Shown here: piece after piece, positions 44,092-51,020 of the stretch | Layout of the letters: each line of letters opens with the position of its first letter | Position numbering within the stretch: the first letter of the stretch is position 1 | Source of the DNA: an uncultured Acidobacteriota bacterium | GTDB taxonomy: Bacteria; Acidobacteriota; Thermoanaerobaculia; UBA5066 | Length of the DNA stretch: 62,432 nt | Direction of reading: 5' to 3' | NCBI GenBank assembly: GCA_903845115.1 | Contig: CAIMWE010000044.1 | Coordinates: forward strand, 1 to 62,432 | Position numbers and translations under genes: made by a program | Notes under the pieces: generated by a model | Database searches by the model: none | What the model saw: the letters and a program-made list of their open reading frames with translations, nothing else | Told to the model about the DNA's origin: nothing

Positions 44092-44513
44092 AAGCCCTCC
44101 TCCGTCGAGTCTGGCGCCGGCGGCCCGACGAGGTCCGGCCGGACGGCCTTCGGCAGGGCCGGCCGCGCCGCCGCGGGGACGGCCACGTCGCGGATGACGA
44201 CGAGCTGGTCGGGCCGCGCCGGGAGGAGCCCGAGCGCGCTCCGCGAGATCTTCTCGATCCGGACGAGCGAGGAGGCCTCGGCGCGGTCGATCAGGAGGTG
44301 GCGCCGTCTCTCGACGAGGCGCTCCTGCTGCTTTTCCAGGTGGCCGATCTGGTAGCCCACCTCGTACGTCTTCAGGTTCGCCCAGACCACCGCGAAAAGG
44401 ACGGCGAGGAGCGGCAGCGCCGCGAGCACCAGCGCGAGAAGCTCCGCCGTCTTCCGCCGGTCCCGTTCCCGGACCAGGTAGACGTTCGCGACGCGGCGGC
44501 GGACGGCGTACAT
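44088..44513 (-). CDS. ftsL: FtsL-like cell division protein
   Basis: The 141-residue bitopic protein has a basic N-terminus, one membrane helix (about 24-46) and a heptad-like coiled coil (YQIGHLEKQQERLVERRRHLL). The short RIEKISRSALGL motif is common in FtsL and FtsB families. A Pro/Ala-rich tail follows. FtsL pairs with FtsB and binds FtsQ to activate septal synthesis. Sequence identity in this family is low, so the call rests on topology and on its place between rsmH and ftsI. RsmH ends seven bases before its ATG. Confidence 0.85.
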   Translation of the reverse strand: MYAVRRRVANVYLVRERDRRKTAELLALVLAALPLLAVLFAVVWANLKTYEVGYQIGHLEKQQERLVERRRHLLIDRAEASSLVRIEKISRSALGLLPARPDQLVVIRDVAVPAAARPALPKAVRPDLVGPPAPDSTEEGF

Positions 44514-44520
44514 CGATCCC

Positions 44521-45483
44521 CTAACGTTCCGGCGAGGGCGTCGGCAGGTCCTTCTCCAGCCGCTCCACCGCGCGCATCCGGGCCGAGCGGGACCGCGGGT
44601 TCTCCCGCAGCTCGGTGAGCGAGGGGCGAATCGGCCTGCGCGTCACCAGCGCCATGACGCGGCGCCGGGAGCAGACGCAGGCCGGGAAGGACGGAGGACA
44701 GGTGCAGCTGGTGGCCTGGCGCACGAAAGTCTGCTTGACGATCCGGTCCTCGAGCGAGTGGTACGCCAGGACGGTCAGCCGCGCCCCGAGGGCGAGCCGG
44801 GAGATCGCGTCGTCCAGGAACCGCTCCAGGTCCTCCAGCTCGCGGTTGGTCGCGATCCGGAGCGCCTGGAACACGCGCGTGGCCGGGTCGATCTTCTCCT
44901 CCCGCCGCCGGCCCGTGGCCGAGATCACCACGTCCCGGAACTGGGTCGTCGTCAGGATCGGCGCGGTGCGCCGGCTGGTCACGATCGCGCGGGCGATGCG
45001 TCCTGCCATCCGTTCCTCCCCGTATTCCCGGAAGATCCGGGCCAACTCGTACTCTTCGAGAGTCGCGACGAGGTCCGCGGCGGTCTCGCCGCCGCCGCCC
45101 ATCCGCATGTCGAGCGGTCCCTCGCGCCGGAACGAGAAGCCGCGGGAGGGGTCGTCCAGCTGCATCGAGGAGACGCCGAGATCCGCCAGGACGCCGGCGA
45201 CCTCCCGCAGCCCGAGGCGCTCGAGGTGCGCGGCGATCTCCTCGTGCCGTCCTTCCACGGGCACGAAGCGGTCCCCGAAGCGCTCCAGGCGCCGTCTCGC
45301 GTGGGCCAGGGCCTCCGGGTCGCGGTCGATCCCCACCACGCGCACCTCGTCCGAGGCGGCGAGAAGCGCCTCCGCGTGACCTCCGAGGCCGACCGTGGCA
45401 TCCACATAGACTCCTCCCAGCTCGGGGCGAAGGATCGCGACCACCTCCCGGAGGAGAACGGAAACGTGCTCCGGTCGATCCAC
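44521..45483 (-). CDS. rsmH: 16S rRNA (cytosine(1402)-N4)-methyltransferase
   Basis: The 320-residue SAM-dependent enzyme methylates C1402 in the ribosomal P site. It has the N-terminal HVSVLLREVV, the SAM loop DATVGLGGHAE (28-38), Asp53 in GIDRDPEAL, and the specific ADLGVSSMQLDDPSRGFSFR and YHSLEDRIVK segments. A cysteine cluster (CTCPPSFPACVC) near residue 265 might bind metal. The start is GTG, 12 bases after the mraZ stop. This second place in the dcw cluster is nearly universal for the gene. Confidence 0.97.
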   Translation of the reverse strand: MDRPEHVSVLLREVVAILRPELGGVYVDATVGLGGHAEALLAASDEVRVVGIDRDPEALAHARRRLERFGDRFVPVEGRHEEIAAHLERLGLREVAGVLADLGVSSMQLDDPSRGFSFRREGPLDMRMGGGGETAADLVATLEEYELARIFREYGEERMAGRIARAIVTSRRTAPILTTTQFRDVVISATGRRREEKIDPATRVFQALRIATNRELEDLERFLDDAISRLALGARLTVLAYHSLEDRIVKQTFVRQATSCTCPPSFPACVCSRRRVMALVTRRPIRPSLTELRENPRSRSARMRAVERLEKDLPTPSPER

Positions 45484-45495
45484 GGCCGCCGGCTC

Positions 45496-45942
45496 CTAGA
45501 CCAGATGACGCGAGAGCTCGTCGTAATCCTCGTCGGTGATCGTCGACGCCTTCAGCGACTTCAGGTGCTTTGCCCGGTCCACGAGCTTCAGGAAGTCGGT
45601 CTGGCCGAGGACGAGGGCGTCGCCGGCGATTCCCGACAGATCGCGCAGGAGCGAGGGGATCAGCAGACGCCCCTGCGCGTCCATCCGGCACACCTGGCCG
45701 AACGTGTTGAACCGTTCCTGGAACTTCATCTTCGCCCGATTGACCGTCGGAAGCGCGGCCAGCTTCTCCTCGAAGACGTTCCACACCGGCATCGGGTAGA
45801 TCAGCACGTCGACGCCGGTGATGGACGTGATGAAGAACTCGGGGCCGAAGGTCGACTCGATCGGCTCGCGGAAGAGAACCGGGACCTTGAACCGGCCCTT
45901 CTCGTCCACGGTCGTTTCAGCGCTACCCCGAAGGCGTTCCAT
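45496..45942 (-). CDS. mraZ: Transcriptional regulator MraZ
   Basis: The 148-residue protein has two AbrB/SpoVT-like swapped-hairpin halves. They are marked by DEKGRFKVP near 13-21 and DAQGRLLIP near 88-96, which carry the DxxxR DNA-contact motifs. MraZ forms a ring and represses its own promoter by binding short direct repeats. Four GTGG repeats with an exact 10-base period lie upstream (45992-46025), just after a recognisable promoter. It is the first gene of the dcw cluster. The ATG at 45942 follows a weak GGGAAGAG site. Confidence 0.96.
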   Translation of the reverse strand: MERLRGSAETTVDEKGRFKVPVLFREPIESTFGPEFFITSITGVDVLIYPMPVWNVFEEKLAALPTVNRAKMKFQERFNTFGQVCRMDAQGRLLIPSLLRDLSGIAGDALVLGQTDFLKLVDRAKHLKSLKASTITDEDYDELSRHLV

Positions 45943-45991
45943 ACTCTCTTCCCAAAGAGGCCATCACAATTCCCGTATGGACCGGTTTGGT

Positions 45992-46025
45992 CCACGTTCA
46001 ACCACTGATAGCCACTTTTTTCCAC
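45992..46025 (-). promoter_or_regulatory. MraZ operator: four GTGG repeats at 10-bp period
   Basis: Read on the minus strand, GTGG occurs at 46025-46022, 46015-46012, 46005-46002 and 45995-45992, exactly ten bases apart. Known MraZ sites are tandem TGGG- or GTGG-type boxes with five-base spacers, so the match is strong. The array starts four bases after the proposed -10 element and covers the expected transcript start. Bound MraZ would therefore block initiation of the whole dcw operon. Confidence 0.85.
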
Positions 46026-46029
46026 CGGA

Positions 46030-46059
46030 AGTATCGAACCCGCCTTCCACGCGAGTCAA
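46030..46059 (-). promoter_or_regulatory. Sigma70-type promoter of the dcw cluster
   Basis: On the minus strand, TTGACT (46059-46054) and GATACT (46035-46030) are separated by 18 bases. They match the -35 and -10 consensus at five and four of six positions. An A/T-rich run lies just upstream of the -35 box. The predicted transcript start falls near 46023 inside the GTGG array, leaving a leader of about 80 bases before mraZ. Confidence 0.75.
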
Positions 46060-46084
46060 GAAAAAATCTGTTGCCGTGCGGCCC

Positions 46085-46146
46085 AGGAGCCTGTCCGGGT
46101 AAGCGGAGGGGTCGCGCGGCCCCTCCCATTACCCGGACACGCTCCT
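46085..46146. repeat. 62-bp near-perfect inverted repeat between mraZ and rnd
   Basis: Three stacked arms are visible. AGGAGC 46085-46090 pairs with GCTCCT 46141-46146. TGTCCGGGTAA 46092-46102 pairs with TTACCCGGACA 46129-46139. GGAGGGG 46105-46111 pairs with CCCCTCC 46120-46126. That is 24 base pairs, broken by one C/C mismatch and one 2x2 internal loop, with an 8-base tip. It lies 26 bases upstream of the dcw -35 box and 22 bases before the rnd start. A terminator is unlikely in a divergent gap; a REP/MITE-like element or protein site is possible. Confidence 0.75.
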
Positions 46147-46167
46147 AGTGCTACCCTCACCGCGCCC

Positions 46168-47358
46168 GTGACCGCTTCCTCGTACGAGCCCTCCTCCCCA
46201 CAGACTCACGTCGCCGTTGCGCCCGTCCGGATCGACCCGGCCCGGATCCTCTTCGTCGACACGGCCCCGGCTCTCGGCGTCCTGCTGGCGGCTCTGGACG
46301 AGTCCGAAGCCGAGGAGATCCCCCTCGACACCGAGGCCGATTCGTTCCACCACTACTTCGAGAAGGTCTGCCTCCTCCAGATCGGGGTCGGCGATCGGGC
46401 CTTCCTCGTCGACCCTCTGGCGGAAGGGACCGACCTCTCGCCGCTCCTCGAGCGCCTGGGACGCCGGTTTCTCCTCCTGCACGGGGCGGACTACGACATC
46501 CGCCTCCTCCACCGGGGATACGCCTTCGCGGCGGCGGCGATCTTCGACACGATGATCGCGGCCCAGATCCTCGGCGAGAAGGAGATCGGGCTCGCCGCCC
46601 TCCTCGGGCGACGGGTTGGCGTCGCCCTGGACAAGACGAATCAGCGGGACGACTGGAGCGCGCGGCCCCTCTCTCCGGCGCAGACCGTCTACGCGGCCGC
46701 CGACGTCGTCTTCCTGCCGGCGCTCGTCTCCTCGCTGCGCGCGGACCTCGACCGGTCCGGCCGGCTCGAGTGGCACCGGGAAGAATGCGAGCGCCTGCTC
46801 CGCTCCCCCCTCGACGGGCGGGAGAGGGACCCGGAGAACGACTGGCGGATCAAGGGGACCAACGCGATCACGAGCCGCGAGCGGGCCTTCGTGCGCGCGC
46901 TCTGGGAGGTCCGCGAGGCGCGGGCCCGCGAGCTCGACCGTCCTCCCTTCCGCGTCCTGACGAACGAACGCCTCCTCTTCGCGGCCCGCGCGGCCGCCCG
47001 GGGAGAGACCGCGGCGGACGCCCTCTTCCCGGGCCGGCCTCTTCCGGGCGCTCTCGCGCACGCCCTCGACGCGGCCGTCCGGACCGCCGCCCCCCTCCCC
47101 GCACCGTCCTGGCCCGGCCCCAGGCGCGGGGAGGTGTTCGCCCACGAACCCGCGCTCGAGAAGGAGGTCTCGCGGCTCAAGGCCCGGCGCGACGCGCTCG
47201 CGACCTCCCTCGCCCTCGACCCCGGCTTCCTGGCGAGCCGCGCGCTCCTGACCGCCGCCGCCCGCCTCGTGCTGAAGACCGGCCAGATGGAACGGGAGGC
47301 CCTCGTCTCCGAGGCAGGCTTCTCGGGGTGGCGCGCCGACCTCCTGACCGCCGGCTGA
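46168..47358 (+). CDS. rnd: Ribonuclease D-like 3'-5' exoribonuclease
   Basis: The 396-residue protein has a DEDDy exonuclease domain with Asp54 and Glu56 in LDTEADSF, Asp110 in HGADYDIRLL, and Tyr175 and Asp179 in YAAADVVFL. A helical HRDC-like domain (about 225-305, with SRERAFVRALWEVREARA) follows, and then a second, weaker helical region. RNase D trims tRNA and other stable RNA 3' ends. The GTG at 46168 has no visible ribosome site; an in-frame GTG at 46210 is possible. It is divergent from mraZ. Confidence 0.88.
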   Translation: MTASSYEPSSPQTHVAVAPVRIDPARILFVDTAPALGVLLAALDESEAEEIPLDTEADSFHHYFEKVCLLQIGVGDRAFLVDPLAEGTDLSPLLERLGRRFLLLHGADYDIRLLHRGYAFAAAAIFDTMIAAQILGEKEIGLAALLGRRVGVALDKTNQRDDWSARPLSPAQTVYAAADVVFLPALVSSLRADLDRSGRLEWHREECERLLRSPLDGRERDPENDWRIKGTNAITSRERAFVRALWEVREARARELDRPPFRVLTNERLLFAARAAARGETAADALFPGRPLPGALAHALDAAVRTAAPLPAPSWPGPRRGEVFAHEPALEKEVSRLKARRDALATSLALDPGFLASRALLTAAARLVLKTGQMEREALVSEAGFSGWRADLLTAG

Positions 47359-47381
47359 CCGCGCCACCCCGGCTCCGCCCG

Positions 47382-47396
47382 GCTCGCCTCGCGAGC
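47382..47396 (+). terminator. Short hairpin between convergent rnd and PPIase genes
   Basis: GCTCGC (47382-47387) pairs with GCGAGC (47391-47396) around a 3-base loop and is followed by GCTTT. A 12-base palindrome CCCCGGCCGGGG lies at 47402-47413. Either may help end the two converging transcripts; the U-run is too short for confidence. Confidence 0.3.
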
Positions 47397-47430
47397 GCTT
47401 TCCCCGGCCGGGGGGGGAGGCGCGGAGGGT

Positions 47431-48492
47431 TCACTTCGGCCAGGCGGCGGGCCGGTCGGGAGGTGCGGGGGCCTTCATCTCGGCGGGCGGCGGAGCGGTC
47501 TTCTCGGGGGCCGTGTAGTACGCGGCCGCCTCGGCCGAGACCTCGATCGTGGCGTCCTGCTTCAACCGGCCGAGGTACTCGCCGAGCCTCTTCGGGAACC
47601 GGGCGTCCTGCTCCTTCCTGAGGATCTCCGCCCTGACCTCCGGGAAGGACCTGTCGGCCGCCGGCCGCCTGTCGAGGACCTTCACGATGTGCCAGCCGAA
47701 ACTCGTGCCGATCGGGGAGGAGACCGCTCCGACTGGAAGCGAGAAGACGACCTTCTCGATCCCGGGATTCAGCTCCCCCTTCGAGACGAACCCGAGGGCC
47801 CCGGCCCGGTCCCGGGTCCCGTCCGAGGAATGGAGCGGAACGAGCTCCTCGAAGGTCGCCCCGACTTCCAGCTTCTGCAGCACCTCCCGCGCCCTCGCCT
47901 CGCCGGCGCCGCCCTCGCCCCGGGGGATCAGGATTTCCGAGATCCGCACCTGCTCCGGGACCCTCCAGGTCTCCTTCTCCCTCTCGTACACGAGCCGCAG
48001 GACGTCGTCGCCGAGGTCGATCTTCGAGTAGACCTCGCGCCCGACGACCCGCTGGATCGTCAGCGAGTGGCGGAGCTGTTCGCGGAGCCCGTCCACCGTC
48101 AGGCCGTTCCCGGCCAGCGCCAGGGCGAACTCCTCGTCCGTCTTCACATGGTTCTGCTCCCTGAGCTTCCTGACGTGGACCTCCACCTCGACGTCGGTGG
48201 CCGCGAGGTCGAGCTCCCGGGCCCGGTCCTCGAGGAGGGTCTGGTTCACGAGCTCCTCCATCACCGTCCTCTTCACCTCGGCGGTCTGCTCTTCGGAGAG
48301 CGGCTTCCCGAGTTCCCGGACGGCCTGGAGGACCCGTTCGTCGAAGGCAGTCTGCGTGACGACGCGCGAGTTGACCCGGACGAGGATCCGGTCGATCACC
48401 TCGCCCCCCGGGGCCGGCGCCGCGGCGCCGAGGGCGGCGACGCCGACGGCGAGAGCGAGCGAAACGGACCGGGACCGGAGCGAGGGGATCAG
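47431..48492 (-). CDS. Secreted SurA/parvulin-type peptidyl-prolyl isomerase; probable CTG start
   Basis: The product is about 353 residues if started at CTG 48492. That start makes a CTGA overlap with the upstream paralogue and places a signal peptide (SVSLALAVGVAALGAAAPA) at the N-terminus, as in the paralogue. The only upstream alternative, GTG 48570, adds 26 unlikely residues. A SurA-like chaperone domain follows, then a parvulin domain with RISEILIPRGEG, GFVSKGEL and FGWHIVKVLDRRP. The mature part is roughly 70% identical by eye to the N-terminal portion of the preceding gene product but ends after a Pro-rich tail and has no barrel. It likely helps fold envelope proteins. Confidence 0.85.
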   Translation of the reverse strand: MIPSLRSRSVSLALAVGVAALGAAAPAPGGEVIDRILVRVNSRVVTQTAFDERVLQAVRELGKPLSEEQTAEVKRTVMEELVNQTLLEDRARELDLAATDVEVEVHVRKLREQNHVKTDEEFALALAGNGLTVDGLREQLRHSLTIQRVVGREVYSKIDLGDDVLRLVYEREKETWRVPEQVRISEILIPRGEGGAGEARAREVLQKLEVGATFEELVPLHSSDGTRDRAGALGFVSKGELNPGIEKVVFSLPVGAVSSPIGTSFGWHIVKVLDRRPAADRSFPEVRAEILRKEQDARFPKRLGEYLGRLKQDATIEVSAEAAAYYTAPEKTAPPPAEMKAPAPPDRPAAWPK

Positions 48493-50123
48493 AACCGGAA
48501 GGTCAGACCGAGGGAGAAGTCGGTCTGGTAGAGGTAGTTCCCGTTCCAGTAGGTGTAGCAGCCGTACCACGGGTCGCAGTAGGCGTAACCGCTGTTCGAC
48601 GAGGCGATGTAGATCGGCATGAAGCGGAGCCCGGCCTTCGCCCCGATGGCGTCGCTGATCCGGAACTTCGCCCCTCCGCCGATGCTCGCCGAGAAGCGGG
48701 TCAGCGCCGAGAACTCGGGGGACGGCGTGAGGACGGTGACGCCGAGCAGGAAGTCGAGATAGCCCCGGACCGGGGCGCCCGGCCGGCCCGACTGCCAGAG
48801 CCCGCCGATCTGGAACGTGTCGATGTTCAGGTGCGAGAGCTTGTCGGAGTAGCCGTCCGGCGGCGTCGTTACCCAGTTCACCGTCAGCTGCGAGTCCTGG
48901 TGGCTCCAGAGGAACTCGAGCGAGGCCACCGGGCCGATGACCAGCTCGGCGGTCAAGCCGAAGCTCAGGCTGTTGGGCACCTTCACGGAGTCGATGTAGG
49001 TCGTGCTGTAGGTGGACGACGTCCCGCCGAAGCGGTAGCCGACCAGCGGGGTGACCTCGAACCCGCGCTCCCGGGCGGGTTCGAAAGCCGGGTGCGCGAC
49101 CGGGGAACCGGAGGCGGTCGTGGTTTCGAAGGGGGGCGGCGCCATCCGGACCGGCGCCGTGTAGTAGGAGGAGGCCTCGTCCGAGACCTTGATCACGGCT
49201 TCCCGCTTCAGCTTGTCGAGGTACTCGGCGAGCTTCTTCGGGAACTGGGTGTCCTGCTCCTTCTTGAGGATCTCCGCCTTCACGTCCGCGAACGGCTTGT
49301 ACGCGACCGGACGCTTGTCGACCACCTTCACGATGTGCCAGCCGAACTTCGTGCCGATCGGGTCGGAGACCGCCCCGACCGGAAGCGAGAAGACGACCTT
49401 GTCGATCTCCGGGTTCAGCTCCCCCTTCGAGACGAACCCCAGGTCGCCGGCCCGGCTCCGGGTCGTGCCCGAGGAGTAGAGCGAGACCAGGTCCTCGAAC
49501 TTCGCCCCGGCCTTGAGCTTCTGCGTCGCCTCGAGCGCCTTCGCCTCTCCCGCGGCGCCTTCGCCCCGCGGGATCAGGATCTCCGAGATCCGGACCTGCT
49601 CCGGGATCCGCCAGGTTTCCTTCTCCCGCTCGTAGGCGAGCCGCAGGGCGTCGTCCCCGAGGTCGATCTTGGAGTGGACCTCTCGCCCGACGACCCGCTG
49701 GACCGAGAGCGAGTGGCGGAGCTGCTCGCGGAGCTTGTCCACCGTGAGCCCGGTCGCGGCCAGCGCCTTCACGAACTCCTCGTCCGTCGCGACCTGGTTC
49801 TGCTCCTTGAGCTTCTTGATGTAGTCCTCCACCTCCGCGTCGGTGGTCACGAGGTCGAGATCCCGGGCCCGGTCCTCGAGAAGCGATTCGTTGACGAGCT
49901 CCTCCATCACGGTCTTCTTCGTCTCGACGACCTGCTTGTCCGAGGGCGTCTTCCCGCTTTCCCGGATGTTCTGGAGGACACGCTGGTCGAAGGCGGTCTG
50001 CGTGATGACGCGCGAGTTGACCCGGACGAGGATCCGGTCGATCAGCTCGGCCGACACGAGACCCGGGCCGAGGACCAGAGCCACCACCAACGGGAGGAAC
50101 GGGCGGAAACGGGTACGCTTCAC
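48489..50123 (-). CDS. SurA/parvulin-type PPIase fused to predicted outer-membrane beta-barrel
   Basis: The 544-residue protein has a signal peptide (1-25), a SurA-like helical chaperone region (26-172), a parvulin domain (about 175-272, with ISEILIPRGEG and FGWHIVKVVDKRP), and a helical return (280-315). A Pro-rich linker leads to 190 residues (354-544) of alternating strands rich in Tyr, Gly and Phe. The end is FSLGLTFRF, the terminal-aromatic signature of outer-membrane barrels. Eight or so strands could form a small barrel. SurA proteins normally deliver barrels rather than carry one. The ATG is plain, and the gene lies 24 bases after the third PPIase gene. Confidence 0.83.
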   Translation of the reverse strand: MKRTRFRPFLPLVVALVLGPGLVSAELIDRILVRVNSRVITQTAFDQRVLQNIRESGKTPSDKQVVETKKTVMEELVNESLLEDRARDLDLVTTDAEVEDYIKKLKEQNQVATDEEFVKALAATGLTVDKLREQLRHSLSVQRVVGREVHSKIDLGDDALRLAYEREKETWRIPEQVRISEILIPRGEGAAGEAKALEATQKLKAGAKFEDLVSLYSSGTTRSRAGDLGFVSKGELNPEIDKVVFSLPVGAVSDPIGTKFGWHIVKVVDKRPVAYKPFADVKAEILKKEQDTQFPKKLAEYLDKLKREAVIKVSDEASSYYTAPVRMAPPPFETTTASGSPVAHPAFEPARERGFEVTPLVGYRFGGTSSTYSTTYIDSVKVPNSLSFGLTAELVIGPVASLEFLWSHQDSQLTVNWVTTPPDGYSDKLSHLNIDTFQIGGLWQSGRPGAPVRGYLDFLLGVTVLTPSPEFSALTRFSASIGGGAKFRISDAIGAKAGLRFMPIYIASSNSGYAYCDPWYGCYTYWNGNYLYQTDFSLGLTFRF

Positions 50124-50147
50124 GCGCCGGAGTCTAACGAATCGGAC

Positions 50148-51020
50148 TCAGCGCCTCCCCTCCGGCTTCGGAAACGCCCCCACGTAGGGGAACGGGAGGT
50201 GCTCCTCCAGCACCGAGACCGGGTGCTTCTCTCGCGCCTCGGTCAGGATCGCCTCGACCGCCGCGCTGCTCCTCTCCTCGCCGAGGGTGAGCCGGAGGGC
50301 CGGGGCTTCCTCCTCGAACGTCCCCTGCCTCGGCTCCCGGCGCTCCTCCACCCGGAAGATGTGGAACCCGTGCGGGGTCGAGAGGACCGGCGTGACGGCG
50401 CCGGCCGCGAGGCCCCAGACCGCCTTCTCGAACTTCGGGGGGAGGTCGGCCTGGGCCAGAAAGCCCAGCGACCCGCCCGTCGCCGAGTTCGGGGCGATGC
50501 TCAGGGCGCGGGAGACGTCGATCCAGGGCTGGCCCCGCTCCAGGCGCCGGCGCCCCTCCTCGGCCTGGTCCTTCGCCGGGAAGATGAGCTGGGAGACTCG
50601 GAGGAGGGGAGCTCCCTGGTCCTTCGCCCGCCGCGCCGCCCACTCCTTGCGAAGGAGCGCCTCGTCGATCTCCGAAAGCCGCGCCCGCCGGCCGATGAGA
50701 TCCCCCCGACGGTCCGCCGCCGTCGGGCCACCCGCCTTCGGCACCGCCTCCTCGACGGCGCGCTCGATCAGCTTCTCCTCGAGGAACTGGTCGAGAAGGC
50801 TGGAGGCGACTTTCGGGGAGACGCGCTTGGCGTCGTCCCCCGCCGCCTGCCGGATGTACGCGGCGGCCTCCGGCCACTCGACCGGCCGGTCCCCGACCAG
50901 GGCGACCACCGAGCCGCCCATCGCCGTCCCCGCCTTCCCTCGTCCGCACCCCCCGGCCGCCAGGAGGAGCGCGACCGCGGGGACGAGGAGCCCGGCCGCA
51001 CGGCGAGCGGGCCCGGTCAC
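50148..51020 (-). CDS. Peptidyl-prolyl isomerase lipoprotein (PrsA/SurA-like)
   Basis: The 290-residue product starts at GTG 51020 in a GTGA overlap with mfd. A hydrophobic signal ends in LLLAAGGC; Cys25 is the likely lipidation site, though the lipobox is imperfect. A SurA_N-like helical region (about 40-125, SSLLDQFLEEKLIERAVEEAV) leads to a parvulin domain (about 140-235) with RVSQLIFPAKDQAEEG, GGSLGFLAQADLP and TPHGFHIFRVEER. It resembles anchored folding factors that act at the periplasmic face. It is more divergent from the two following PPIases than they are from each other. Confidence 0.86.
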   Translation of the reverse strand: MTGPARRAAGLLVPAVALLLAAGGCGRGKAGTAMGGSVVALVGDRPVEWPEAAAYIRQAAGDDAKRVSPKVASSLLDQFLEEKLIERAVEEAVPKAGGPTAADRRGDLIGRRARLSEIDEALLRKEWAARRAKDQGAPLLRVSQLIFPAKDQAEEGRRRLERGQPWIDVSRALSIAPNSATGGSLGFLAQADLPPKFEKAVWGLAAGAVTPVLSTPHGFHIFRVEERREPRQGTFEEEAPALRLTLGEERSSAAVEAILTEAREKHPVSVLEEHLPFPYVGAFPKPEGRR

